Positions 32,961 to 44,000 of a DNA stretch of 64,000 nt are shown here, one piece after another. The translations under genes and the position numbers were made by a program. The notes below the pieces were generated by a model. The model saw only the letters and a list, made by a program, of their open reading frames with translations, ran no database searches and was not told the DNA's origin. Numbering within the stretch: position 1 is the first letter of the stretch; each line of letters starts with the position of its first letter. Source of the stretch: MGBC124762 sp048201935 (GTDB lineage Bacteria > Bacillota > Clostridia > Oscillospirales > Oscillospiraceae); contig DBFBGR010000011.1 in NCBI GenBank assembly GCA_048201935.1, positions 1 through 64,000 of the forward strand, read 5' to 3'.

Positions 32961-34946
32961 ATGGAACAGATACGACACCTGCTCTTCCTGGGGGAGCTGG
33001 AGCCCTACCGGGCCTTCCTTCCAACCACACGGGCAAAGCAGTACCGGCGCCTGCTGGTGGAGGCGGACCGCTCGGCGGCCATGGAGCTCCCCCGGGAGCA
33101 CCCCAAGGCCAGCACCACCTACATGGGCATCGCCATGGTGAACCTGTCCCTGGCCTACCTCCTCAGCGGGGAGGACAAGTACCTCCAGGGGGCCAAGCGG
33201 TTTATAGAGGCGGTGCTGGGCTATAAGAAGTGGGGCCACGCCTTTTATGTGAATGTGGACCTGTCGGCCACCTGGATCTTGTTCGGCCTGTCTCTAAGCT
33301 ATGACTGGCTCTACCCGGACCTGACCGGAGACGAGCGGGAGCGGGTGGCCCAAAAGCTGGCCCACCACGCCCAAGTGGTCTACGACTACCGCCGGGAGAC
33401 CTACGGCCACGGTTGGTCCACCAACTTCTGGCAGAACCACAACTGGATCAACATGACAGGCCTTGCCGCTGCGGGCTACGCCCTGCGAGGCAAATACGAC
33501 CAGGCGGAGACCTTTATCCGGGAGGCCCGGGAGGACTTTGAGCGGGTATACAGCCTGATGGCGGAGGACGGCTCCAACTACGAGGGCTGCTCCTACTGGC
33601 GCTACGGCGGGATGTGGCTCTTTGTGGCCGCCCACCTGTGGAAGGTCCAGGAGGGGGTGGACTTTTTCCGCTCCTGCGCCTATCTGCAAAACACCTTCTA
33701 CTACCGGCTCTACCAGTCCAGCGGCGACCTGGAGTGCCAAATGAATTTTGGGGACTGCCACGACCACCACAGCAGCCACACCCCCTGCGTCTACTACAAG
33801 GTGGCCGCCGAGTATCAAGACGGCCACGCCCAGCGGCTGGCCAACCTGGTGCTGGATGAGTTTTTGGAGGTCGAGGCCACCCGCAGCGGCGTGGTGCCCG
33901 GCATTTTGCCCGAGGCGGCCTTTGAGTTTTTGTGGTATGACCCCACGGTGGCGGAGCAAGATTTTGACGACCTGCCCCTGACCAGGTACTTCCCTGATCT
34001 GGGACTGCTGTCCATTCGGGACAGCTGGAGCCGGGACGCCAAGGCTATGAGCATTAAGTGCAGCCCCCCCGGCGGCCACCGCCAGTGGAAGGAGGGGTGG
34101 GAGCTGGCCCGGAAAGAGGATATCCAACCCCTCTCTCTGGGCCACCAGCACCCGGACAACCTGGCCTATCTCTTTATCCGGGGCGGGGAGTATTTCACCT
34201 GCGACGATGGGTACAACCGCAACATCATGCCAGACAACCACAATGTGCTGCTGGTAGACGGGGTATATACCGACGCCGCCGATGTCAGCGACGTACATAT
34301 GCACGCCATCCGCCGGCGGCTGGAAGAGGACCCCGGCTACGACCCCCAGCGCTACGCGGGGCACGTCACCGCGGTGGAGGTGCGGGGGTCCCTGGTCCTC
34401 TACCGGGGGGAGACCGCCGGGGTCTATCCGACGGAGCAGGGCATGGACGAGGTCAGCCGCCTGCTGGTCACCGACGGACTGAAGTTCTGGGTACTGGTGG
34501 ATGTGCTCCACAGCCAGAAGCCGCACAGCTACGCGGCCCTTTGCAACACAGAGCGCAAGGCGGTCCCCACCGGCGATGGATACACCTATCCGCTACAAAC
34601 CGGGGAGCTGCGCCTTCAGGTGTTCTCCGACAAGCTCACCCAGGTCAGGCAGTACCAGCAGCAGGTGGCGGCGGTGATGACCCCCCAGGAGCCGGATAAG
34701 CTGACCCGCACCACCATCCAGACCCTGCGGGTGGAGTCCGCCGGGGCGGAGCGGGACCAGGTGTTCTTCCAATGCTTTACTTTCTCGGATAGCGCGGCGG
34801 AGGTAACGGCCCAGGGGCGGTCGCTGACGGTGACCCATGAGGGGCAGACCTACCGCATCGACGTGGGCGCTTACGACCCCCGGGCGGGGAAAACGCCCAT
34901 CACCGTTTTGGTACAGGGAAAGGAGCGGATGGGTTTTGACGTATAA
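32961..34946 (+). CDS. Heparinase II/III-family polysaccharide lyase, cytoplasmic (first)
   Basis: 661 residues, no signal peptide. An (alpha/alpha) toroid precedes a C-terminal beta-sandwich, as in PL12/15/17/21 lyases. Visible landmarks are NHNW at 159-162 and DGSNYEGCSYWRYGG near 200 in the toroid. In the sandwich the metal/catalytic-type motif is H395-Q-H397-P-D399 (HQHPDNLAYLF), followed by CDDGYN. Such intracellular enzymes attack imported unsaturated uronic oligomers exolytically. Exact substrate cannot be set by eye. The start ATG lies one base after protein D; the longer frame begins inside that gene. Confidence 0.83.
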   Translation: MEQIRHLLFLGELEPYRAFLPTTRAKQYRRLLVEADRSAAMELPREHPKASTTYMGIAMVNLSLAYLLSGEDKYLQGAKRFIEAVLGYKKWGHAFYVNVDLSATWILFGLSLSYDWLYPDLTGDERERVAQKLAHHAQVVYDYRRETYGHGWSTNFWQNHNWINMTGLAAAGYALRGKYDQAETFIREAREDFERVYSLMAEDGSNYEGCSYWRYGGMWLFVAAHLWKVQEGVDFFRSCAYLQNTFYYRLYQSSGDLECQMNFGDCHDHHSSHTPCVYYKVAAEYQDGHAQRLANLVLDEFLEVEATRSGVVPGILPEAAFEFLWYDPTVAEQDFDDLPLTRYFPDLGLLSIRDSWSRDAKAMSIKCSPPGGHRQWKEGWELARKEDIQPLSLGHQHPDNLAYLFIRGGEYFTCDDGYNRNIMPDNHNVLLVDGVYTDAADVSDVHMHAIRRRLEEDPGYDPQRYAGHVTAVEVRGSLVLYRGETAGVYPTEQGMDEVSRLLVTDGLKFWVLVDVLHSQKPHSYAALCNTERKAVPTGDGYTYPLQTGELRLQVFSDKLTQVRQYQQQVAAVMTPQEPDKLTRTTIQTLRVESAGAERDQVFFQCFTFSDSAAEVTAQGRSLTVTHEGQTYRIDVGAYDPRAGKTPITVLVQGKERMGFDV

Positions 34947-34970
34947 AGGATCCGGCGTGGAGGTGAGTGC

Positions 34971-36860
34971 GTGAACTATGTCAATGACCGGTTCCAGGAG
35001 CTGATCGCTCTGCCCGAGAACCAAAAGGCCATTCAGGAGATGAAGCGGGATGTGGACGCGTTCATGCCCACCTTTCACGACTCGCCCCAGCGGCTGAGCC
35101 GGTGGGGACACCGCTACTTTTGCGATGATGACGGCGGGCGGCTGATATTTGACCTGAACTCCCCCGAACGGCACAAATGCCAGGTATGCGGCAAGGTTTA
35201 TGAAAACGACGAGTACCGGGACGGGGTCTGGGTGACCTTTTACCGCAACCGGGCGGTGGTGCTGGCCCTGGTCTCAGCCACAGTATATAAGGCCACGGGG
35301 GAGAAAAAATACCGGGACTATGCCGTCCAGGTCATCGACTTCTACGCGGCCCATTACCGTGAATTCGTCCTCCACAACAAGGAAAACGAGAAGTTTGAGT
35401 CCTATGAGGATATGAAGTGGGGCTGTGGCAAGATGATGCCCCAGGGGCTCAATGAGGCCATCGTGGCTATCCGCTTTATACAGACCATAGAGATCCTCCG
35501 CCCTGAACTGGATCCGGGCTGGATCGAGCATGTCCACAAGACCCTGTTCCAGGAGATGTTCCGGCTGCTGTCCCCCCAGGCGGTGGCCATCCACAACATC
35601 AGCTGTTGGTCCCTGGCCGCCGTGGGCGTGATGGGCCTGGCCCTGAACGACCGGGAGATGATTGACCGGGCCTTCCAGGGCCCCTTCAACATCCGCGAGC
35701 AGCTGGCCAAGGGCGTGACCGGGGACGGCTTTTGGTACGAGGGGTCCATCCACTACAACTTCTTCCTGCTGGAGGGCGTGTCCTACCTGTTCCTGTTTAG
35801 CAAACTCTACGACTACGACTTCGGCGCGGAGAGTACGGCGATCCTGGAGCGGATGTTCACCCAGGCGTACCAGTACGCCTTTGACAACCTCTACCTGCCC
35901 AATCCCAACGACGGCTGGCCCGATTTGAACCTAAAGACTTTCAGCTATGTCTACCACACGGTGGCCCGGGCCTTTGGGGAGGACAGCCCGGTGGGCAACA
36001 TCACCAAGCTGATCGAGAAGAGCCCCTGGCCCCGGACCACCCTTCCCCTGTCTGAGCCCTACTACTGCTGCGAGACGGTGTGTTTGGAGCGGCTGCTGTT
36101 CAACATCGACTTTGATTACGGCGCGGCCGACCCCGTCCCCCAGCCCTCCTACCTCTTTGAACACTCCAACTTCGCCATGTTGCGAAACCGGAATTGGAAC
36201 GTGTTCTTGAAGTACGGGCTCAACGGGAGGTCCCACGCTCACCCGGACATTATGACGGTGGAGCTGATATACAAGGGTCTGCGGGTCACCAGGGACCTGT
36301 CCAACGCCGGGTATGAATCCCGGATGTGCAACGAGTGGCACCGCAAGACCCTGGCCCACTCCACCGTGTGCTACAACGGCACGGACATCACCTCCACAAG
36401 CCCCGGCCAGTGCGTAAAGTTCACCGGCACAAAGGTGGTGGCCCGGGCGGTAAACGTCTACGACGGCATCGACTACCAGCGGACCCTGGAGATCGACGAC
36501 AGCGCGGTGACCAGCCGGTTTGCCGTGGCCGGAGGACCGGGGACCTATGACCACGTCCTCCACCTGGAGCCCCAGGTCCGGGTGCACTGCGACTACCCGC
36601 TGGAGGACGCCAGCCTGGGCTATGACGCCAACGGCTACCAGCACGTGGTGGAGGTCAAGCGGCTGGTGAGCGGCGAAAAGACGGTGATACTGGACGCGGT
36701 TTTGGGGGAATACGCCTTGAAGCTGGAGATCGCCCTGGAGGAAGGGCAGGAGGTCTACCTGCTGAAAACCAAGGGCAACCCGGTGGACCAGATCCGCACC
36801 AGCCTTTTGGTGCGGGCCATGGGCAGAAACCCCACGTTTCGAATGAAGCTGTCGGTGTAG
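34971..36860 (+). CDS. Heparinase II/III-family polysaccharide lyase, cytoplasmic (second; PL15/PL17-like)
   Basis: 629 residues, no signal peptide. The N-terminus has a Cys pair (CQVCGKVYEND) after a WGHRYFCDDDG stretch, as in oligo-uronide lyases. Toroid landmarks are H208-N-I-S-C-W and DGFWYEGS with Tyr256. The sandwich has H422-A-H424-P-D426, then GLRVTRDLSNAGYES and HRKTLAHSTVCYNG, closely resembling the pattern of exo-oligoalginate lyases. The likely product is a free unsaturated uronate handled by KdgF and the SDR downstream. GTG start with GGAGGTGAG seven bases ahead. Confidence 0.87.
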   Translation: MNYVNDRFQELIALPENQKAIQEMKRDVDAFMPTFHDSPQRLSRWGHRYFCDDDGGRLIFDLNSPERHKCQVCGKVYENDEYRDGVWVTFYRNRAVVLALVSATVYKATGEKKYRDYAVQVIDFYAAHYREFVLHNKENEKFESYEDMKWGCGKMMPQGLNEAIVAIRFIQTIEILRPELDPGWIEHVHKTLFQEMFRLLSPQAVAIHNISCWSLAAVGVMGLALNDREMIDRAFQGPFNIREQLAKGVTGDGFWYEGSIHYNFFLLEGVSYLFLFSKLYDYDFGAESTAILERMFTQAYQYAFDNLYLPNPNDGWPDLNLKTFSYVYHTVARAFGEDSPVGNITKLIEKSPWPRTTLPLSEPYYCCETVCLERLLFNIDFDYGAADPVPQPSYLFEHSNFAMLRNRNWNVFLKYGLNGRSHAHPDIMTVELIYKGLRVTRDLSNAGYESRMCNEWHRKTLAHSTVCYNGTDITSTSPGQCVKFTGTKVVARAVNVYDGIDYQRTLEIDDSAVTSRFAVAGGPGTYDHVLHLEPQVRVHCDYPLEDASLGYDANGYQHVVEVKRLVSGEKTVILDAVLGEYALKLEIALEEGQEVYLLKTKGNPVDQIRTSLLVRAMGRNPTFRMKLSV

Positions 36861-36914
36861 AAACCGGCAGATAACGAACGCAAATTTAAAAAATTATATT
36901 TGGAGGTCATTATG

Positions 36915-37649
36915 ATGAGAGCAGTTATTACCGGAGCCACTGGCGGCATTGGCGGCAAGACCGCGGAGGTCCTTGGACTGGCGGGCTATGAGGTCATCAT
37001 TACCGGCATCGACGAGGCGGGCCGGGACGCAGTCATGAGCAATCTGGAGAGCAAGGGCATCAAGGCCCACTTCTACGCCTGCGACGCCACCGACGAGGCC
37101 CAGGTCAACGAGACCTTCGCCAAGATCGCCCAGGAGTTCGATTCCATCGATGTGCTGGTCAACAACGTGGGCGGCCTGGGCGGTCGCCAGCGGGTGTCCG
37201 AGATGGAGACCAGCTTCATGCGCAAGGTCATGGCGCTGAACTTTGACAGCGTGTTTTTTAACACCCGGGCGGCCCTGCCCCTGCTGAAGAAGGGAAAGAA
37301 CCCCTCCATCATCAACTTCAGCACCATCGCCGTGACCAACGGCGGCGGCATCGGCGCGTCTGTCTACGCCGCGGCCAAGGGCGCGGTGCAGAGTTACAGC
37401 CGTGGCCTGGCCAAAGACCTGGCCGAGTTTGGCATCCGGGTCAACATGGTCTCCCCCGGCACCATTGACACCCCCTTCCACGCCAACACCGACCGGGCCC
37501 TGGTGGAAAGTTGGAAGAACGGCATCCTGATGAAGCGGCTGGGCGATCCCCGGGAGGTGGCCGATGTCATTGAGTTCCTAGCCTCCGAAAAGGCCTCCTT
37601 CCTCACCGGCGAGGTCATCCAGATCAACGGCGGTCAGGCCTTTGTGTAA
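36915..37649 (+). CDS. SDR oxidoreductase, probable uronate-pathway (DEH/KDG-type) reductase
   Basis: 244 residues. Cofactor motif TGATGGIGG at 7-15, NNVGG near 86, catalytic Ser in FSTIAVTNGGG and Tyr-x3-Lys in SVYAAAKGAV. Between the oligo-lyase and KdgF, the expected task is reduction of 4-deoxy-L-erythro-5-hexoseulose uronate to 2-keto-3-deoxygluconate, or a KduD-like interconversion. That is inferred from position; SDR sequence alone does not fix substrate. TTGGAGGT lies seven bases before ATG 36915; ATG 36912 is a possible alternative. Confidence 0.85.
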   Translation: MRAVITGATGGIGGKTAEVLGLAGYEVIITGIDEAGRDAVMSNLESKGIKAHFYACDATDEAQVNETFAKIAQEFDSIDVLVNNVGGLGGRQRVSEMETSFMRKVMALNFDSVFFNTRAALPLLKKGKNPSIINFSTIAVTNGGGIGASVYAAAKGAVQSYSRGLAKDLAEFGIRVNMVSPGTIDTPFHANTDRALVESWKNGILMKRLGDPREVADVIEFLASEKASFLTGEVIQINGGQAFV

Positions 37650-37681
37650 GTTGTTTTCCGATAACAAGGAGGAAAAACACT

Positions 37682-38002
37682 ATGGTTTTACACTATTCGG
37701 ATATCACCTCGTCCGCTCCGGCCCCCGGCGTGACCCGTCGGGTCCTGGCCCACGCGCCCAACCTGATGGCGGTGGAGGTCACCTTTGAAACGGGCGCGGT
37801 GGGCGACGTACACAGCCACCCCCACGAGCAGGCCACCTATGTAGTCTCCGGCCGCTTTACCTACGAGGAGGGCGGACAGACCTATACCATAGCCCAGGGG
37901 GACAGCTACTATGTGGCCCCTGACGTGCCCCACGGCGTCGTCTGCCTGGAAGCGGGCGTTTTGCTGGACATCTTTACCCCCCAGCGGGAGGACTTCCTAT
38001 AA
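37682..38002 (+). CDS. kdgF: KdgF, cupin that opens unsaturated uronates
   Basis: 106 residues, a single cupin barrel. The metal site is HSHPHEQ near residues 41-47 with a later His in VPHGVV. The C-terminal LLDIFTPQREDFL is the hallmark end of KdgF. The enzyme turns the cyclic 4,5-unsaturated monouronate released by exo-lyases into its linear keto form, which speeds pectin and alginate catabolism. ATG with AAGGAGG ten bases ahead. Its presence right after a lyase and a reductase strongly supports uronate polymer breakdown for the whole cluster. Confidence 0.92.
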   Translation: MVLHYSDITSSAPAPGVTRRVLAHAPNLMAVEVTFETGAVGDVHSHPHEQATYVVSGRFTYEEGGQTYTIAQGDSYYVAPDVPHGVVCLEAGVLLDIFTPQREDFL

Positions 38003-38006
38003 GACC

Positions 38007-38050
38007 TCTTCCCCCGCCCCGCGGCCCCTGGGCCGGGGGGTGGGGGAAGT
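38007..38050. repeat. Long GC hairpin upstream of the giant gene
   Basis: CTTCCCCC(G)CCCC / GGGG(GGT)GGGGGAAG around GCGGCCCCTGGGCC, with no T run. It may stabilise the upstream mRNA 3' end or modulate read-through into the giant gene. Confidence 0.65.
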
Positions 38051-38098
38051 CGCGCTTACGCGGCGTTCTCTCATCGAACTTGATCGGAGGAATTGATC

Positions 38099-41000
38099 AT
38101 GAACACGAGAAAGAGCCTAAAACAGATGGTGAGCATGCTGCTGGTGTGTTGTATGCTCGCTACCGTGATACCCGCCATGGCCCTTCCCGCGTTGGCTGCC
38201 GGGCAGGAGACCAGCCTGCAGGACGTTACCCTGACTGAAACGTCCACCTCCAGCACTAACCGGACGGTTTCGGGCACGGGGAATAAGACCCTGAGCTTTA
38301 CCGCGGCCATCACGGACCCGGATACCACCTTGAAGGCCAACATCAAGATGTACCGGGACCCGGGCGAGGGCGAGGGCACCTCCAAGGTGGAGGTGCTGCG
38401 CTTCAAGCTGGACCGGGGCAAGATCAAGCTCAGCGACCTGACCAAGACGGGGACCAGCATCAACTATACCACTATGGCCAGCTATGCCGATGGCCAGACC
38501 TACGCGCTGAAGCTGGTCCTGATCCCTGCCAAGGGAGAGACCCCCGCCACCGTTAAGCTCTACCAGGTGGATGACCAGACGGAGAGCCAGCTGGGCGATG
38601 ACCTCCAAATGCCCGAGGGGGTCACCCTGGAGGAGCTGACCCGGCTGTCCTTCGCCGTGGACAGCAATAGCAGCGCGGGCGCCAGCGTGACCTTCTCGGA
38701 CATGGTCTATGCTACTGGGGTGGACCTGGGCGGCGAGGAGCCGGGGGAGTCCCAGAGCCCCGACCCCACCACCAGCCCCTCCACGGAGCCCACCGAGGCC
38801 CCCACTCCTACGCCCACCCCTACGCCTACCCCCACCCCGCCGCCCTCGGGCACGGACCTGCCCGAGGGGCTCACCGTCAGCGGCGCTTCGGCCAAGCATG
38901 AGTACTCCGTGTCCGGCACAGGCAACAAGGTGCTGGCCTTCACCGCCACCCCCGGCGGCGAGGGGACGCTGAAGAGCGGCATCAAGTTCTACAGCAAGGT
39001 GGACGGCGCCACCACCGAGGTCCTGCGCTTTAAGCTGGACTCGGGCAAGATGATCATCACCGACCTGCGCACCGAGCCGGAAAATCCCAGCAAGGTGGTG
39101 TACCAAAAGCTGAGCGACTACGCGGTGGGGACCAGCTATTCCCTAAAGCTGGTGGTCATCCCTGCCACCGACCAGGCGCGGCTCCTGGCCGCGGACAGCG
39201 ATACCTCCGCCGCCCGGGTGCGGCTGCTCCAGGTCAGCGGCAATGGCGAGACCCAGCTCGGGGAGGACTATGTGCTTACCTCGGGCGCCACCCTGGACGA
39301 GTTTACCAAGCTGAGCTTTTTCACCGACAGCAACAACGCCGGGTCGCTGACCTACCAGGACATCTCCTATGAGACTGACGTGGACCTGGGCGGCGGAGAG
39401 GACCCGGACACCGAGACGAAGACGGTGTTCTCCGAGGACTTCCAGGGAGAGCCCAGCTACCGGGACAGCGCCAACGTTTCCATCACCACGCTGGAGAGCG
39501 GCAACAAGGTGCTGGAGATCCAGGATACCTCCGACACCGCCTCCTCCAAGGCCAGCTTTGCCTTTGAGCCCCAGTCCGGCGAGATCACCATCTCCTTCAA
39601 GATCAACATGCTGGTGGAGGAGAACAACATTGTTTACATGCGGTGCGGTTCCCACGCCAACACCACCACGCCGACATGGGCCACCGCCGCTAACGGCACG
39701 ATGGTCCAGCTGACCTTTGGCGACGCCGACGCCACCAAGGCCGCCCAGCACCGCCTGCGCTTCAAGGGCGGCGGCGAGTCCACCAACGCCGGCACCACCA
39801 ATGACAGCTACAAGATCGGCGGTTGGACCCAGGTGAAGCTGGTGCTGGACACCGACCAGGGGACCTTCCAGGTCTTTTCCGACGGCGCGGAGCTGGGGGA
39901 GGGGGATTTGAGCTACCCCGCCGCGGCCAACACCACCGACCTTGCCGGCATCGACAACATCGCCTTTGTCAGCAACAGCAAGGCCATCGCCAGCGCGTAT
40001 ATCGACGATATCACGGTGACGGTGGCGAAGAAGGAGGAGGAGGGCCCCAAGCCTGCCGCCACCGAGTATTGGAAGCCGGCCCAGGCCGACGGCGAGACGC
40101 TGACGCTGACCGAGGAGACCGTGGTGGCCACTCTGCCCACCAGCAAGATCACCATGGCCATGGGCGCCGGGGAGTACGAGGTGCGCAACAACTCCAACGG
40201 CAAGCCCGTCACCCTGGGCGGCGTGGAGTACACCAAGCGGCTCAACGGTCTGAGCGGCAACAGCCCCAAGCCCGAGCAGAAGAAGGGCGAGTACTTCAAA
40301 TTTGTCATCCCCGCCGAGGTGGCCGCCGGTGAGCTGGAGATCGCCTACCGGCTCAACGCCGGGCGGGTGCTCCGGGTGATGGAGGACGGGCAGCCCATGA
40401 GCGCCTACGACTCCCCCGAGCCCCTGCAGGTCAACACGGACACCACCCTTAAACTGGCGGTAGAGGGGGGCAAGACCTATCTGGTCTATGTGGAGAGCTC
40501 CATGCCCTACCTCTACGGCTTCTCCTTCCGCCCCGTGGACAAGGAGGCGGATATGGCCCTGTTCCAGGCGGAGATCGACAAGCTGGGCTTTGACTGGATC
40601 AAGGGCCAGAACACCAGCGCCGACGCCGTGGACAAGGACCTGGTGCTGGACACCTCCTACCTCTCCGCCTTCGGAATGTGCGACGTGACCTGGATCTCCA
40701 GCAGCGTGGCCGTGGACGGCAGCGGCAAGGTCAACCGCCTGGCCACGGACACCGCCGTGACGCTGACGGCCAACATCTCGGTGCAGCAGATCTCCTATCT
40801 GAATTTGAACAAGGCCTTTACCGTCACGGTGAAGGCCCTGGCCGACGACGCCCAGGCGGTGGCCAGCGCCAAGGAGACCCTGACCCTGGGCTCCACCACG
40901 GCGGTCAAGAAGGATCTGGTCCTCCCCGCCGAGGGCATGCACGCCACCTCCATCACCTGGGTCAGCTCCGACCCCGCCGTGGTGACGGTGGACGCCACCA

Positions 41001-44000
41001 AGGGCCTGGGTGTCATCCACCCCAACGACACCACCGCCCAGAGCGTCACCCTCACCGCCACCATCACCCGGGGTGGCGCAACCGAGACCAAGACCTTTGA
41101 GGTGACGGTGGCCGTGGCCAAAATTTTGGACGTTAACGCTTGGGCCTACACCAACGCCGAGGACCAGACCTACTTTGCTCCCACCGACGGCGGCAAGCTC
41201 AAGAGCATCAACGTGACCAACAACAACCAGCACCTGGACACCGACGACTACAAGTTCAAGGTGGAGGTCCTGGGGGCGGACGGCACAGTGAAGTACACCA
41301 GCGCTGAATATACCGCCTCGGCCTTCTTCACCCATGGCGCGGGGGTCAGCGAGCACCTGGCGCTGAACACGCCCATGGACGCCACAGACACCTTCCGGGT
41401 CACCGCCTATGACGCGGACAAGACCTATGTCACCGTTACCCACGGCGCTGCCGACAACACGGTGGCCCCCGGCGCCAAGCTGTTTGTCATTGGCGACTCC
41501 ACCGCCGCCGTCTACGCCGACAAGAAGTACCCGCAAAAGGGCTGGGCCCAGGTGCTGGAGCCCTTCTTCGACGGCGTTACCGTGGTGGACCTGGCCCTGC
41601 CCGGGCGCAGCTCGCTGGACTTTAAGACCAAGCCCAATTTTGAGACGCTGAAGAGCGAGATCGGCCCCGGGGACTACCTTATCATCCAGTTTGGACACAA
41701 CGACTCCCACACCGCCGACGCCAGCATCTACACCGACCCCAACCTGGACCGCTTCAGCGACGGGGACGCCCCCTCCTATAAGAAAAATATGGCGGAGTAT
41801 GTGACCCTGGCTTGGGATGCCGGGGCCTATCCCATCATTGCTACCTCCATTTCCCGGCGCAAGCTGGACGACAATGTGGGCCAGCTCTATGCCAACGCCG
41901 CCCGGGCCCTGGCCGAGGAGCTGAGCATCCCCTGCGTGGATGTGCTGAACCTCAGCAACGGCTGGATCAACAAGGTGGGCCTCACCGAGGCCATCGACAT
42001 GTTCCTCACCGTCAAGCCCCAGGACTCCCGGTTCTACAACGACCCGGAATACAACGAGCAGAGCGAGTTTTGGGCGGGCAATGTGAGTAAGCCCGACGAC
42101 ACCCATGTCAACGTCAACGGCGCCAACCTGATCGCTATGTACGCCGCCAACGGCATCGTGGACCTGGGCATTCCCCTGGGCGCCAAGCGCAGCGACAAGG
42201 TGGTGCCCGAGACCCTGCCCCACTACGCCGACGCCATCTCCGGTCCCCCCGTGGGCGGGGACAGGACCCCCGCCCAGACGGGCTGTATCGACTTTGCCGG
42301 GGACGGCTGGAAGCTCCAGCTCCCGGTGGAGGATCCCCAGAAGCCGGGCTCGGTGCTGGAGAAGACCCCCGCCCAGCTGGCCGGGGGCTACTATGACGAC
42401 TATTTCTACGCCGACACCGACGCCGCCGGGACCGAGGCGGTGGTCTTCCACGCCCCGGTGGACGGCTTCAAGACCGCCAACACCAGCTACGCCCGCTCTG
42501 AGCTGCGGGAGATGCTGGATCCGGCGGACAAGACGGTGAACTGGACCTGGGAGGGTACCCACACCTTTGTGGCCGAGCAGGCGGTGACCCACGTGCCCGC
42601 CAACGGGCGGACCATTACCTCCCAGATCCACGGCATTGAGAAAAACGGCGACAACGCCAATCCCCTAGTAAAAGTCCGCTACGCCTACGACGCCGCCGGG
42701 GCCATGGGCAAGGTGGTGGTGGAGATCAAGAAGACCACCGCCCCAAGCTCCGACGACTTCAAATATGAATTCCCCAACGTGGCTCTGGGCCAGAAGTACC
42801 GGACCGCCATTCAGGTCAAGGACGGCGTAGCCAGCGTCACCATTGCCACCACGGAGAACGGCGTGGAGCGCAGCGAGACCTATACCAAGGACTTTGTGGC
42901 GGAGGACGAGAACTGGAAGAACACCCTGTACTACTACAAGGTGGGCAACTATGTGCAGGACAACACGGACACCAGCGCGAACGCCTATGCGGACGTGTGG
43001 GTCTACTCTGCCGCCGTCACCCATCTGCGCCCCGGGGAGGACCAGCCCCTTCCCGAGCTGCCCGGGAGCCTGACGGTCACGGCGGGAGCGGACGCGGTGA
43101 GCAACAAATACGCGGTCTCGGGCACGGGCAACAAGGCTTTGACCTTCACCGTCACCCCCAGCACCACCACCACCCGGCTCAACGGCGGCTTCAAGTTCTT
43201 TGTGAACGGCCGGGCGGGCCGGGAGGAGGTCCTGCGCTTTAAGCTGGACGGCGGAAAGTTCAAGATCGCCGAGGTGGGGAGCGGCTCTATCAGTTATACC
43301 GTTCTGGGGAGCTATAAGCCGGAGAACACCTACCGCCTCAAGCTGGTGCTGATCCCCGCCCAGGGTGCGGAAAAGGCCAAGGTAAAGGCTTATCTGGTGG
43401 AGGACGGCAAGGAGACCCAGCTGGGCAGCGACTACGCCCTCAACAGCGCCGACCTTAACGAGATCACCGTTGTGGACATCTTTGCCGACAGCGCCGGGGA
43501 CGGCACCTTTACCTATACCGACCTCGCCTATGAGACGGGGGTCAAGCTCCCCGAAGAGGGCGGCGATACCCCGCCGGTGGAGGGGGATATCTTCAAGCAG
43601 GACTTTGAGGGCGAGGTCAACTTCGCCACCAGCAACCACGCCGGGGCCGAGGTGGTCACGGTGGAGGGCAACAAGGTCCTGGCCATCACCGATACGGAAA
43701 CCGACGCCTCCAGCACGGCGGCCCGGGCGGTCTTTGCCTTTCCCGCGGCCAACGGCGAGGTGACCATCACCTTTAAGCTCAAGGTGCTCAGCGACAGCTC
43801 CATTGTAGCCTTTGTGGCGGGGTCCCAGGCCAATACCGGCAGCCTCTGCAACTCCAGCGCCGGGGAGTTTGTCCGCCTGAAGACCATGGGCACGGGCAAC
43901 AACAAGGAGGAAAACGACAGAAGGTTCCAGTACCGGGGCGGCACCGGCACGGGGGTCACCTCCCAGGCGTACCGCTACACCTCCGGGACGTGGATGGATG

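Noticed and set aside
38780..38860. CRISPR-like or satellite repeat
   Set aside because: The short repeats encode a PTPTPTP linker in frame in the giant protein. No CRISPR array is seen anywhere in the window.
39143..42631. Antisense open frame of 1162 codons
   Set aside because: Complement of the esterase-PL7 part of the giant gene; no start signals, no domain.
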